This document shows, one piece after another, positions 1 to 11,533 of a stretch of DNA of 28,983 nt. Position numbers and translations under genes: made by a program. Location: NCBI GenBank assembly GCA_013115125.1, contig JABANN010000437.1, positions 1 through 28,983 on the forward strand. Direction: 5' to 3'. Source of the stretch: Perkinsus olseni. Its lineage: Eukaryota > Perkinsozoa > Perkinsida. The notes beneath the pieces are model-generated. The model did not search any database and was not told where the DNA came from. It saw only the letters and a list, made by a program, of their open reading frames with translations. Positions within the stretch are counted from its first letter, which is position 1. Every line of letters begins with the position of its first letter.

Positions 1-2776
1 AATAGCTCCTCGCCGCATTCGACTTCTCGAAGCCCCAGCGGAACCTTCCATCCAGAGTTCCCATCTGTTGGGGCGACCACTTGCGGATGGGAACACACAT
101 CGAGGGCTTGCGACATCGACGAACCCATCAGCGAGAACGGACCAGTGCTGAGAGTCGAAGGCATCAGCGGAGCGAAAGTGGTATTCCCCCCAGGAGGGCT
201 CCACAACATTCATCCCATTCGAAGAATCCGAAAACGAAGACGTAGCTCAGACGAAAGAGGGCACATCCACCGTGCGGAGGACATCGGGGTCGATGTCCGG
301 GAAGATTCCTTCGAGACATAGAATCTCCTTCATCACCACGGCAAACGGCCCTCCCATTAACCCGAATGACTAACAAAACCGATGTCGTAGGTACGTATTG
401 GAAACAGTCCACATTCAGAATGGAGCACTGGACGCCCACAGGCCGACCACTCCAGTGTCGGTAGAGTAGGCAACAACGCTGTTTCCATCCGGCCCTTCTG
501 TTGCCGCCACCGACGTCACTGCTGTACTGAGGTCGACTGTGAACCTGATTGAGAAAACCCTGACAATCGAGGACCGACTTCCCCAACAAATGCCGATCCA
601 CCTTTGAATGGTCATCGAAGAGCCCCGTGTAGCCGCTCTGGTGTTCCACACCCGAGGCGGCGGGGAATCTGTAGTGGGTGATAACCCCGGCCACCATCTG
701 CATCAGGATCGATACCCAAGATGGATTCCTCGGTCAAACCCTACCGTCTCTCAGACTTGCTCGCACGCTCTCCGTTGTGATCCCTGGGCGCAGAAGTCGA
801 CCCGGCCCCGCTGCTGTCTGGGTTCCACGACCATCGACACACTTGACCGTCCACACCGCCCGAAACCATGCACAAAGCCGTCGATGCCCCTGGCAAAGAG
901 GCACGTTTTACACGGCAAACCTTCCATCCACCACTACCAATTCCTGTCTCACAGCAGCAGCTGGTGTTAACACTATGGGCCAGCCTCGACACCTAACCAA
1001 AGACCCATCCGCCTCTCTCAACTCCTCCCTACGATCACCTTTGGCTGAGCCGCGGACGCCTTCCCCTTCCGCCAGTCCCACACGTGCACACGCCCTTCCG
1101 AATCCCCAGCGCAAAGGACGCCACTCTCCGGGCTTGTGCTCAGACATGTAATTGACGTTGATAGCGAACCAGCAGCACCCGTGGACCTGCAGGATTGGGA
1201 GTATCTCGCACGGCACACAGGAAAGGAAGCGCTTACAGGCTCAGAACCGCGCAGGCCGCAGTTGTAGGGGAGACCCGGAGGTCGAACATCTGTATGTGCC
1301 TGATGGAGTAAGTACTTCATGACTGCTGATCCACCTTCGCCTACCTCCCGCTGGTCACTGCAACGATATTCTCTGCATCGATGAATCGGCAGGAAGAACT
1401 ACCACTGAGCACCACTCCCGCGCCCCCACCAGTCGAGGCAGCACCGCTACCGCTGATGGGCCGACGGTACACTGGACCACGCCTCATCGCGTTGGAGTGA
1501 TACCTGAGTCAGGTCGAACTTCTATAGGTGCAGCCATTTATGTGATCACCCTCACAACATGGTCAGTGGCGGTCCACAGAGTCCACTGCGGAGAGATCGC
1601 CGCTAACAGATTGTCATGAGCGCTACCAGAGGCGGACCAGAATGGCCCATTTCAGATTGCCGCAGTCATACAGTACCACAACTAGAGACCGGAAACGGTT
1701 GCGCAAGGATAATTGCTACGGGAAGGTGAGTTAGGGGCTGAAAATTTTTTGGTGGATACTTGACACATATACTCATTGCTTGGGATGGGTCAGCAACCGT
1801 TATTCGATGAAACCGTGAAGCTGAAAATTACCCTCCTGGGATTCGAACCTGCGACCCACCGACCACCTCCCGACGAAGATGGAAAAAAGAAACAACGTAG
1901 AGACCTTCTGTTCCTGCCGCTTACACCTTGAGGCCTCCGGTGGCGGATATCGTGGCGATCACATGGCCCCCAGGAGCCACGTCAAAATCGATCAGCTTGT
2001 CCTTCTCGCCTTCAGCTGGTGCATAGAAAGAGGTGACCTCCCGAGTGGCAGAGTTGACAGTAAATAGACAACCTGAGTATAACCATGTCCCCACATTCAT
2101 CTGCCCCTACACAGTCTGAATACCATTGGAAGTAGCCAGTACGATCATCCCTCTCGCAGTTACGGCCATTCGAACTGGCCTGGTGCCATCCGTCAGCCCT
2201 AGATCCGAGGCCGTGCCATTACCAGGACGCCCTGCTTGGACCGAGAGGCTGTATGAACCTGCTCATACCGCATAAACAATGGAATACATGATGGCGATGA
2301 AGACACTACTGAGGGCAGCAACTATGTCTCAATAATAGTCGGAGAATCGAGCGCCTTATCACCTCGCTGCTGGTTATCATCCTGTACTTCCACCCAGCTG
2401 AGCCCTCGGTCACCAGCACATAGGAGCTGGGGCTCACCCTCCACGCCTCTACACCACACCATGGAGCGGACAACATCCCCCAGGAAGGTATAGCTAGGGT
2501 CCTGGTTCTCAGTAGCAGCACCTAGGTGCTCACCGGGCTCGAGGACGGAGCGTGAAGGGGTCTCCTCCAGGCCTGAGCGGGGCAGTACTACGTCGCAGGA
2601 CACACAATCAGCGACCTACCCCTGATGACGGGGAAAGGGGTACTGAATTTGCTACTGGCAAGAGACGCTCGCTTAGGGAGAGCGGAGCATGTCCCCTCAC
2701 CCGCAGCCCTGGATGACAGGAAGACCATATCACGTTCAACTGCTGAGGACGCCCAGAGCAAGAGGTGAGCCTCCAT
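1..2776 (-). CDS. WD40 beta-propeller protein, 3' end outside the window
   Basis: Intron-rich minus-strand gene running off the left edge. A plausible start is the ATG at 2776. Propeller blades appear exon after exon in this order: LLCAGDRGLSWVEVQD near 2400, VRMAVTARGMIVLATSNG near 2120, LIDFDVAPGGHVIATISATG near 1960, VVLYDCGNLKWAILVRL near 1645, MFDLRVSPTTAACAVL near 1270, GVLCAGDSEGRVHVWDW near 1090, MVSGGVDGQVCRWSW near 830 and NSVVAYSTDTGVVGLW near 450. GT-AG introns of roughly 30-60 nt separate them, for example the one starting GTAAGCGC at about 1233. The FDLR, GDSEG-VH-W and DIDPDVLRTVDVPSF (near 280) stretches recall the propeller and linker of the deadenylase subunit PAN2. The ubiquitin-hydrolase-like and exonuclease domains that would prove it are not in the window, so PAN2 is only a guess. 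Exon borders were not all resolved. Confidence 0.7.
1833..1864 (-). other. tRNA-like T-arm / Pol III B-box fragment inside an intron
   Basis: On the minus strand the bases GGTTCGAATCC match the internal B-box and T-loop of tRNA genes exactly, and a TTTT follows about 15 nt downstream. The flanking T-stem (GCAGG against CCCAG) pairs at only two positions, and no acceptor stem, anticodon arm or A-box is recognisable upstream. It lies in an intron of the WD40 gene. A decayed tRNA or tRNA-derived SINE is possible; chance similarity is not excluded. Confidence 0.3.
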
Positions 2777-2840
2777 TATGCCCGCCGCTTGGAAAAGGTA
2801 TGAGCCGATTAACGCAGACCGACGACTTTCGACTGGAGAC

Positions 2841-5800
2841 TTAGGAAACGTTGAGCTCTACCGCCAGCGGAGCGATGCAAGCATTATTATATTCACCGCA
2901 GATAGACCGACAACTCCGATAGAGCTCGCAAGGTCGCAGGCGAGACCTGCTCACAATGATGGAAACCGCAACACTGCCGGAAGATACTCCTACTTGTCGC
3001 ATGACCTCCTCGGGTACGTTAGCCGCCACAAACTTCTGCAGCTCGATGACTCGGTCCCTAATGACGTCCCGAGAGGCAGACTTCTGTGCATGCACGAGTA
3101 GTGGAACCTGAGGGCAGGACCCTGACACGGTGGCCCCGTACAAGTCTTGGCTACATAAGCATTGAGGACTCTCCTGGCAATGGAGGCCCGCGCTCCGCCG
3201 GCCCTCCTGTCCCAACTGCCCCCCAACAGCTGATGCCGATCAAAGTGTGTGATTGCCTCCTCATAGCGACCGCTTGCACACAGTCGTTCGAATTGAAGCA
3301 ACGAGTACCTGAGAACATGTGCGAATGCAGCGCCTTCAAGGAGGAACGGGTAGAAGCTTACAGTCTCTTCGCCTCGTCCCACTCGACGCTATCGAGGTTC
3401 CATTTCCCAGGATTCTTGTCATATATTTTCATCAACATCTCGATGACCGCTAGTAGTGGGCTGGAAGGGTCGCCTGAGAGAACCTCTACACGGAGATGAG
3501 GGCCAGGGGCCTACTTATCTCCTGCACCAACGCAGGTGACGTCAGACACCGTACCATCACACTGACGACTTCCTTGTACCTGCCGCAAAGAAGAGTGCAC
3601 AGATGATCGGTCAGACTAGGCCGTACTCGCCAGCGCAGTGCAGTAACTTCATTCCCAAGCCATGGTGGCCCATGTCAACAGCACACCTTCCGCAATACCG
3701 ACAAGTCTCGACGTAGACCGACTGCTGCTGCTGCGGCGGCGGCTGTGACGATGAGGTGGATGCAGGCGTCGGCAGAGCTAAGGCATTCGGGTTACTAAAC
3801 ATCCCAGTGGTGGAAGGGCGGGCCGAGGAGCCTAAGACGAGCTTCATCCAGGAGTAGGGAGCCGAAGTACGATGACCGCACCATTGCCGATGGCAGCAGC
3901 AGCGTTCTCCTGTGAGCCACCTCCAAGCGCTGGCGAGGCGGCAGAGCCGGTCGTCGGAGCAGAGGCCTTCTCATCCATGATACTGGCCAAAGCGGAGCTA
4001 TGCAGAAGGCCACGGTGGACCTCTCCGGTCTCGGGATCGATGAATCTAGAACCACTTGTCCTGGTACCAACCCGACCGTGCAGTGCTCTCACCCGACTAT
4101 CTCATCCACGACCTCAGCCCCTCCATTAACATTAGACTCAGTATGACTCAGCAAGAGCTCCCGGAGGACCTCCACTCGGGAACGCGGCATGAGCGCCGGT
4201 AAGAATCTAACCAACAGCAACCACTCTGCCATTGCACCTAGTCTCCAGGCTCAGTACCTCAGAGTCTCTTGCAGTGTGAATCGTTTCTGTGCATAGTGCA
4301 TCACCGCAGTCGCCGAGGAGCTCTCACTCTCCCCTTCCTCCAGATGGGCCGACCTCAGAGCTGTCATGATGCCGCTGCCATGTGGACGATTGAGATACTG
4401 ACCGGGAGGATCCATAGGCTACAGCAGCTGGACGCGGGTAACGTACAAGTCTCATCCATATAGCGGTGGTCTCCTGTGCCTCAGACCCCGCGCTGAGGAC
4501 CCCAAATGCACGCGGAAATTGCAGGGAGAGTAGTAGGAGCTGAACGACATAGCAATGGGAGCCGTAAGAACTCATAGTCAGAACCCCTGATAGCAACTAG
4601 TGCTGCTACTACTGCCAGCACTACTAGTCTTACTGCCACTAAAGTGATCGTCACGACTCCCACTATGCCTGTTACCACTACCAGCATAATGATCGCCGCC
4701 ACTACCAGTAGTACTACCTTAGCCAACTTCCAGCTCGCCTTCTTGCTCCTGTTTGGCCCACCAGTCGTTCTCCTCTGCCGAGGATACGTCGGTCCTGGTG
4801 CCATCCAGTACAACGGAGCACACTTCAACTACGAATCTCACCAGCATCAGCGATGGCCATGGCAGTCCCTCCGGGGCCACCAACGCCTGGACCCTCCACT
4901 GCAGACGTCTGCGGGTCGTCGAAGTACTCGGACGGTAGGTTGGCGATTTTATCCTGGACAAGCTGGAGCTTAGTGAGAGTCTCCACTGTTGAGAAGCTGG
5001 GGTGCAGACACTCCATGAGATTGAACCTGAGATGCTCTCGCACTGACGCTGAGAGGTCCGCATTACTACCAAATCCAATCCTCAGCAGTGCAGTTGGGTA
5101 AAACACGAGTCACAGAGAAGTCAGGGGAAGTGAGCCGAGGAGGGCCCCCGTCGCTAACAGCTGAGCCAACTGTGTCTGACCGAACGACTGCAGGACGCCG
5201 GCATGCATGGCGGTAGTAGTACCCTCCCCTAACGGCCGGTCCACCAGAGCCAGCAGCACTTGTAGAGGGCCGCTGCTGCCATCATCGAAGTCCGCCATGG
5301 CAGTGGGCGTAGGACACTGAGTGAATACTGGAGTAACCGGAGTGTAGTCTGGAGGGTCCTCACCTGCTGGCCACCAGTCCCCTTCACAGAGGCCATGCGA
5401 GCCACTAAAGCCTTCCCAAGTGACCCGAGCGGAGGGCAAGCCACAAGCAGCGACGGCTCAGCGCATAGGGTCTCAACCACCGACACGAAGCTGACAGGCT
5501 GCAGTGAACCAAGAGGGAGGCCGAAGAAGCTCACTTAGCACGGACGGCAGTGTATAGGGCAAACCACACCTCGTGTAAATGGGAGTAGGGGAAGTTGTTG
5601 TCATCGAAGACAATTCTACCGTACTGGAAGGTTAGGTCCAGCCTGAGCTGTAGATAACAGCACCGTCGAGTTGATACTATCACTACCTCTCCGCGTGAGA
5701 CTTAGGATGCTTGATTTCACCGCTACTTGCATAGGGCCTCCCAGAGGAGTACACAGTGGTCATCAACCCTTCGACGAACCTTCCGATACAGGACACTTCT

Positions 5801-7872
5801 CAAGCGACGATTTTCGACTACCGGCCTACCGATTATTCAGGTAACCCAGGGAGCCAGCTATGAATTGATGAGCGTTGGCTGGCGGGACGGGGTCACGGGC
5901 CGATGTTGCCCACTCGAAAGCCGACCAAAGATCCGCCTTCTGAAATATCACAGGAACCAGTCACAGAGACAGCGCACTCTAGTCCTCCATAAAGGACCGG
6001 CCTGCAAGCAGTTATTTCTGGACTGTACGACAACCCACCAAGGCGAGTGGTAATAGCGTGCGGCGCTTTCCCGTCTCCAATTGCCCCCGTTATGACCTCA
6101 GCCTTCCCGTCCTGGCAGTCGAGCTTGACAATAGTGTCGAATACTTCAGGACTGTTAGCCTTGGGCTTAGTTAGTAGCTCCAGTATTCTTCGACTCGACT
6201 CTGGCACTTGCCCCTTCACCTTACGCCCGCCATCACTGCCTAAAGCGTCGGTATCACAACACGGTAGAAAGAGGGTGGTACACCGTCACTACCATCAGTG
6301 GTCCCGCTGGAGGGTACCTCCCCTTGCAACAGCTTAGACCGTAGCCTCTCGTACCTGGTCCAACCGCGTGTCAAAGTAGAAAGATACGCCCAGTGATGAC
6401 CCCGGTCCACAACACTACATGTCATTTTTCCTCTTTTCCATCTCTGCATGTATAATACGTTGAGCAGCCATATGAACCTCCGTCACTACAGAGGTTACCA
6501 CATCGCTATGTTGTGAGGCCAGGCTCAGATGCCTGAGAGCAATAATAAAGACATGCCCTCAGTTAGCAACCTCGAACGTATTTAATGACAATTTGACATA
6601 TACTCCGTGACCGTATTACAACTTGCCATTCCGTATGGCTTCATCGACGCCCGCTCCTCCACGATCCTTGAGATCGCCTAATGCACTGGTGACAGTGCCT
6701 GCCTGCGGACCGACCGCTCCTGAACACGACCAAGAGGCATCCCACTCGAACGCGGCCGCCATCACTGCACTACCTCTGCCTAGTTGCAGTTGCATCACAT
6801 TCCTCTCCAACCGCTCAGCCACAGGCCCAGATGGTTCCGGCAGCTGCGTAAGAAGGGCGCCACCTGATAGTACAGAGCCCTATCATCCATGCCATCAGAC
6901 ATTCACCACTTACCACCACCGCGGGGCAGCCCAGTCACAGCCTCTGCCGTTGAATCTTTGGCGAGCATGCTGAGTGGCCGATACACAAGCCCACTGCCAT
7001 CTGCGCCTGGTAATGTACCTAAAGCCACCCCACGGTACTCGAGGTCGGCCTATATCCAACTACTGTGCAGAGGATTCTAATTCAGATCCTCACCAGACAG
7101 TCAACGCGAGGACACCCCGAAAAAGCTCAACGGCTGTTTCCTCCCGCCGAAAGAAACTACAATTTTGAGCAAGCGCGACTCTTGTACGGCCACCTGGCTC
7201 GACTTGTGCAACGAATCCGCCCTAGTACCTTGGCCATTCATCGGCATTAACAACCTTTCAGTGGCCTCTGCCTGAGTCCTCATGGCGTTGACTAGATCCT
7301 CAGGGGAAGGCTGCTGGGCCGGCTCTTGTAGAGCAAGATCAGGCGTCGCCGTCGGAAGTATTGGACCGAGAACCGACGTCGGGACCGTCGCCAGCATCGT
7401 TCAGGCAATCAAACGCCACTGCAAATCATGCTCGGAAAAATGCCCCATCAATCTCACTCATTCCATGTTCGCTTGATGCCCGGGCAGTCTCACGGATGAA
7501 GGGTCCAGCTGCAACTACTTCTCGAATCCCATTCAAAACACAACATGCGTTGATACTTACAAGTGAGCGAGACTCGATATCCCGATTCGAGGATACTGGT
7601 CGTCACCGTGTTGGAATATGAGTGATGATACCAATACGTCCAGGTGACCAGGCATGCTCCCTAGAATGCAACCTCGACAACAATGTCCTCCCATTGCTTC
7701 CGAGCAGCGACGATGAGCTCAATGGATGACAGCAAGGGAAGTAGTATGGCCAAGTAGAGGAGGTGAACGCTATTAGGTCACACCTGGCCGAGTGCAGCAG
7801 ACTTGAACTGCCATGACCATCAGGTGTAGATGACGCCACGGAGGTATGCCGTAAAGTTTTCAACGATCCCAT
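2841..7872 (-). CDS. Large multi-exon protein of unknown function, helical with low-complexity linkers
   Basis: I do not recognise the family. Coding-like minus-strand exons recur from about 7872 (possible start, MGSLKTLRHTSVAS) down to a stop at 2841. Readable pieces, N- to C-terminal: SIELIVAARKQWEDIVVEV (near 7700), SPEDLVNAMRTQAEATE (near 7290), VVTEVHMAAQRIIHAEMEK (near 6480), SRRILELLTKPKANSPEVFD (near 6160), PLQVLLALVDRPL (near 5250), LRFNLMECLHPSF (near 5000), SSAEENDWWAKQEQEGE (near 4760), a Ser/Gly-rich run (4570-4710), a PPPQQQQ stretch followed by CRYCGRC (near 3700), NPGKWNLDSVEWDEAKRL (near 3390), FERLCASGRYEEAITHF (near 3270) and RVIELQKFVAANVPEEVMRQ (near 3030). Amphipathic helices suggest an alpha-solenoid scaffold. 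It could be two genes, and the last exon ends only 65 bp before the WD40 gene start. Introns were not all resolved. Confidence 0.45.
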
Positions 7873-8869
7873 GGGACACTCCCAAATCCTGTGGCGTGCG
7901 CCATCTATAGCGCAAGATACGTTTCATGGAAGTATTAACCCAAAGCTACAGTATACTTGACACCCAGTGGGTGGTGCCTGGGTGACAGTGCACATTCGCT
8001 CTGTCCCCTTTCCTCCTACTATGCCCCCTTCCCGTCTACACGCTGTCGAGTAGCCGACAAGTACCAGTCGTTACGATAACTAGCAGCCTCCGATGATGTT
8101 AGAGTGGCACGTTGGCTGCTTGGCTGCTCGTAGATGTAAGGGGATGTCCTTCTACTTCGGGTTCTATTCTCGTAATTGCTTAAAACTTCGTATTGCACTT
8201 TTGATCATTTTTTGTCGCGTACTGTTCCTTTTTGGGATCGAGGGATGACACTGCCACTGGCTACAACCCCTGAGCGCATTGGTCGTAGTATTGGCGATAC
8301 GCCGGCAGGCGTGTTAAGCCGATGCAAAGCGGATAGTGACCCCGCCACACACGCACTCTCCCTTTCTGCACGTCAAAGCACATTCTCTAAGGATGATTCT
8401 CATATAATCTACTTATATGGGTCAAACCCATTGGGTTTCCATGGTGACTCCAAGTCACTGGCATGTTAATCTTCGTCTCGCTTCTCTCTTCCCGTTGTGG
8501 CACAACGGTCGTGGGTGAAATTCTACAGTCTGGACTACTGTGTGTTAGCGTAGATCGGAACCGCCGGCGTTGATGTGTAGAAGCCATCACAGGTTTCGCG
8601 TTTAGTGCGTAACATTATGCTTGGCGTTGATATAACGCGGTTCACATATCGTCCTACGAATCCACGTGGATATTGCTAAATTTTCGCTCATGGCGCCGCG
8701 CCACTAACACGTTGTGTTTGTCGTGACGCATGGAATACTTCTGTTGAACGGAATCCGTTCTACACAACCCGGGAATCGCGAGATCCGCCATGAGCCAATA
8801 GCAGCCTGTTAGTGGAACAGGAAGTCGAAGGAATAAGCGGCAGCGGAGGAAAAAGAGTATGCCGCCGCA

Positions 8870-8961
8870 ACGCGTTGTGTTGAACGCGTGTTTAAGTTAT
8901 GAATTTGTGCGTTATACGTGTTCAATGCGCGAATCCCTACGCGTGAACCTGTTTTACGCGT
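8870..8961. promoter_or_regulatory. Cluster of four ACGCGT boxes in a divergent intergenic region
   Basis: ACGCGT occurs at 8870-8875, 8884-8889, 8939-8944 and 8956-8961, with a fifth copy at 9697-9702. The hexamer is palindromic and would be expected about once per 4 kb. It is the core of the MluI cell-cycle box known from fungi, but nothing here shows that a perkinsid-type organism uses it that way. The stretch 7873-9954 between the two divergent genes otherwise holds no convincing gene; the open frame at 8176-8469 has no recognisable features. Confidence 0.3.
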
Positions 8962-9115
8962 TTCACGGGTGCAATTCTGTTGGATTCCGTCCACACCATC
9001 AATCTTCCCCTGTGCCCTTGTAACAAGGCCATTGTTCCTCCGCCTCAGTGCTGGGTTCCATACCTGGGTCCCCCTTGACCAGGAGCCCCACAAAACTTAG
9101 ACAAATCGACTAGAA

Positions 9116-9134
9116 GTGCGCATGCGTACGCACA
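9116..9134. other. Perfect alternating purine-pyrimidine tract, Z-DNA candidate
   Basis: Nineteen bases strictly alternate purine and pyrimidine and are rich in GC, CA and TG steps (core GTGCGCATGCGTACGCACA). Such tracts can adopt left-handed Z-DNA under negative supercoiling. It lies about 800 bp upstream of the plus-strand secreted-protein gene. Confidence 0.4.
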
Positions 9135-9682
9135 GCCCATTCGCGTCGAACGCTGCCAGAGCCCTAATAAGGATGCGTTCGGCAGCGATGTCTCCGCTAA
9201 GTGTGAGAGCATTCCAATAGGATAATCTCATCCTGAACGCAGTGGGGGAGTCGGCGAGCAAGGTCTGGAGGGCCTCACGTAAGGCTTATAAGAATAGAGT
9301 TTTGCAGAGGTTTGCAACCTCACTCACTTGAACAGTACCACCGGACGTTCTGCGGCCAATTCATACTCGCACGATGTGTTGTGCTTTAGTCTAAGGCCTT
9401 CTACGTCCATAATGAGCGTTGAAGAAGAGCCTCCTAACGCAAGTGTTGCAACTCGTTGCTAAAACTTGGAAACTTGCAATACTTTCGATGCTAGCAGCAC
9501 GCATAAACATATGAAAAATAGGATGGAAGAAGTCTCAATGTTAGCTCAATATGATTCAGACGTCTTTGGAACTATAACTGTGAAGAACTACTGAGACCTA
9601 TGACTATGTACGATGGCTTGCGTTAACTATAAGGGTCACATCAAGCACTCATTGCTCAACACAAGAGAGTGCATGCGTCCTT

Positions 9683-9700
9683 GCGTGCACCTTTGCACGC
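9683..9700. repeat. Perfect 7-bp inverted repeat with 4-nt loop
   Basis: GCGTGCA and TGCACGC are exact reverse complements separated by CCTT. The element overlaps the fifth ACGCGT box (9697-9702) and sits about 250 bp upstream of the secreted-protein start codon. It could be a small regulatory hairpin or protein-binding palindrome. Confidence 0.35.
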
Positions 9701-9954
9701 GTACCCAAATGTCCCGCAGCTATTGACCCAAGCAAGTCCGACGTATGTCGCTCCGGTCAGCCCACATTACTTGCCTACGCACAATAATTGAACTATCCTA
9801 TGAAAATGCTCCTCGGCGATTCCACGTTGTCGCATCCAATGCGACGCATTGAGGTGAGTGTGCCTCTAACAGAGGGCCCCATTGAGCCAGGCTTCCAGTA
9901 CTCATCAAGCGGGGCCCGGGCCTCAACCGTTCACTTGTAGTGCTGTGCTCTCGA

Positions 9955-11533
9955 ATGTCTGGTGGTAATCTATTCGCCAATCTCGTCCCCATCTTTATCA
10001 TACTCCCGACGATGGTAAGTGACCAAGCGGCGGTCTCCACGCGAGTTCCCCGCTGGTAGTTCTCAGGCGTGGATTCCCGTTGACTTCCCTTCAGGCGTTG
10101 ATGGGCGCGAACGCTGCTTCTTCATCCCCTCTCGGCTTCTACACCTGGGGTGCAGATATTTGGACTGACCTCAACAGCGACTTTCTGGTACACTCCTTCT
10201 TACATCCTTTCCGAAAGCCCTGCCCTCTCAGAAATTCGTCAACATCCCCGCCGTAAAGAGTACCAGTCCCCTCGGCGACTTGTGGTTCTCAGTTGGTGAC
10301 GATGCCAACCCGGGGGGTCTCCAAAACAAAAGCCGTATCTTGCCGTTTATGAAAGCTGTGCGAGGACATTCGAGTGAGTGTTTTCGTTTGCACCGTAGTC
10401 GTTGATGGCTTCTTTCTGCCAGAGGGCGTTCTTTACCTCACCTACGGCGATTTCGGTACTCACAACGAGAAGGCTCTGGTGAGTGGCTCTGTGACAGTGT
10501 CGCAGCGCTAGTTCTTCACACCCGCCGCCTGGTCAGCTCGATTTCATCGAGGAATTGTTCTCCTGGCTGAGAGCCCAGTCGCAGTCCGACCTGCGGGCCG
10601 TAGCGCCATTTGGCATTTCCCTCGACATCGAGAACGCAGGCATGGCCCCCTTGGTGATAAGCAGCCTGACAAAGCTCCAGTGAGTGCCCAGATTACTCAG
10701 TCTCGTGTTCACTTCTCCCCACAGGGCTTATAAGAAGCAGTACCTTGGCTTCCTCTCTGCTGGGCAGTTCAAGATCCAACAGGTTGTTGGAGGGTTCCCG
10801 GACTCTGGAACTACTGGGTTAGCCCATCACTCGGCGTGATGGTCTAATCGCTCTTCTATAGTTTCACCATGGATAATGCGGACAGTGCTTTGTATCTGGT
10901 ATACCGCTCCTACATGGACGACAAGTCAAGCATGAAACTTAACCCAGGTTGCTCCCCGCATTCTACTCAAGCCTTATCTATTGCTTCAGGCAACAACCTC
11001 CTCGCTCGCTTCAAATGGTTCATGACTCTGCAGTGCATTCAGTGCCTCAACCCAGGTTACACGCCTCGTGCTAAGATATCAGTACTTGTTGAAGGCGCCT
11101 GTAGGTTCTCCCTGCGTTGCTTGCCCACTCTCATGCTGTTTGTCTTAGGTTATGTTGGTGAGTACTGTGGTGAAATATCTTTCTGTGCGCAGAGCAAGTT
11201 CGGTATTGATAACGTGTTGCAGACATTCGACGCCTTCGACGCCCAAGCTAGATCAGCCTCGTGGATGCCACAAGGAAGGTATAATTCGTTTGAAGTTATC
11301 TCAACACACTCTAGCTGATCAGGTTTGATGCGCTCATGGACACGCGAGAGTCGCGCTACGGCATCCACGATTGGTAAGCGGGGAATGTTTCTTGTCCGCA
11401 AAGACTGTGGTTCAGGCACTGGTCCCGTTGCTTGTATCCCTCACCTATCAGTCAGGGCTACCCCACTTGCGGCGAACCATTTACCTACGGGGCCGATTTG
11501 TGCCAGAAGCTGGCTAAGACCCCTCAGAGATGA
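9955..11533 (+). CDS. Secreted protein of unknown function, multi-exon, about 332 aa
   Basis: Exons I can place: 9955-10014, 10095-10187, 10232-10373, 10423-10478, 10537-10679, 10725-10817, 10862-10947, 10990-11055, 11193-11278, 11323-11373 and 11416-11533 (stop TGA). All junctions are GT-AG and introns are mostly 42-60 nt. To restore phase between 11055 and 11193, a 5-nt microexon at 11149-11153 (GTTAT) fits, giving a total of 333 codons; this joint is the uncertain part. The N-terminus NLFANLVPIFIILPTMALMG is a clear signal peptide with cleavage near ANAAS. The mature part begins GFYTWGADIWTDLNSDFL. Alternating segments such as GVLYLTYGDFG, ALLDFIEELFSWL and FGISLDIENAGM look like strand-helix-strand units of a TIM barrel, perhaps glycosidase-like; that is inference. 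The Cys-rich tail (RCLYPS, YPTCGEP, LCQKL) suits an extracellular protein. Confidence 0.82.

Noticed and set aside
4481-4828. Minus-strand frame with a Val/Leu/Ile-rich stretch that looks like several membrane helices
   Set aside because: It comes from an imperfect ACT/GTA trinucleotide-rich tract read out of frame. The neighbouring frame gives a Ser/Gly-rich linker that fits the surrounding exons better.
8176-8469. 97-aa plus-strand open frame
   Set aside because: No coding character, no splice context and no motif. It overlaps a competing minus-strand frame.
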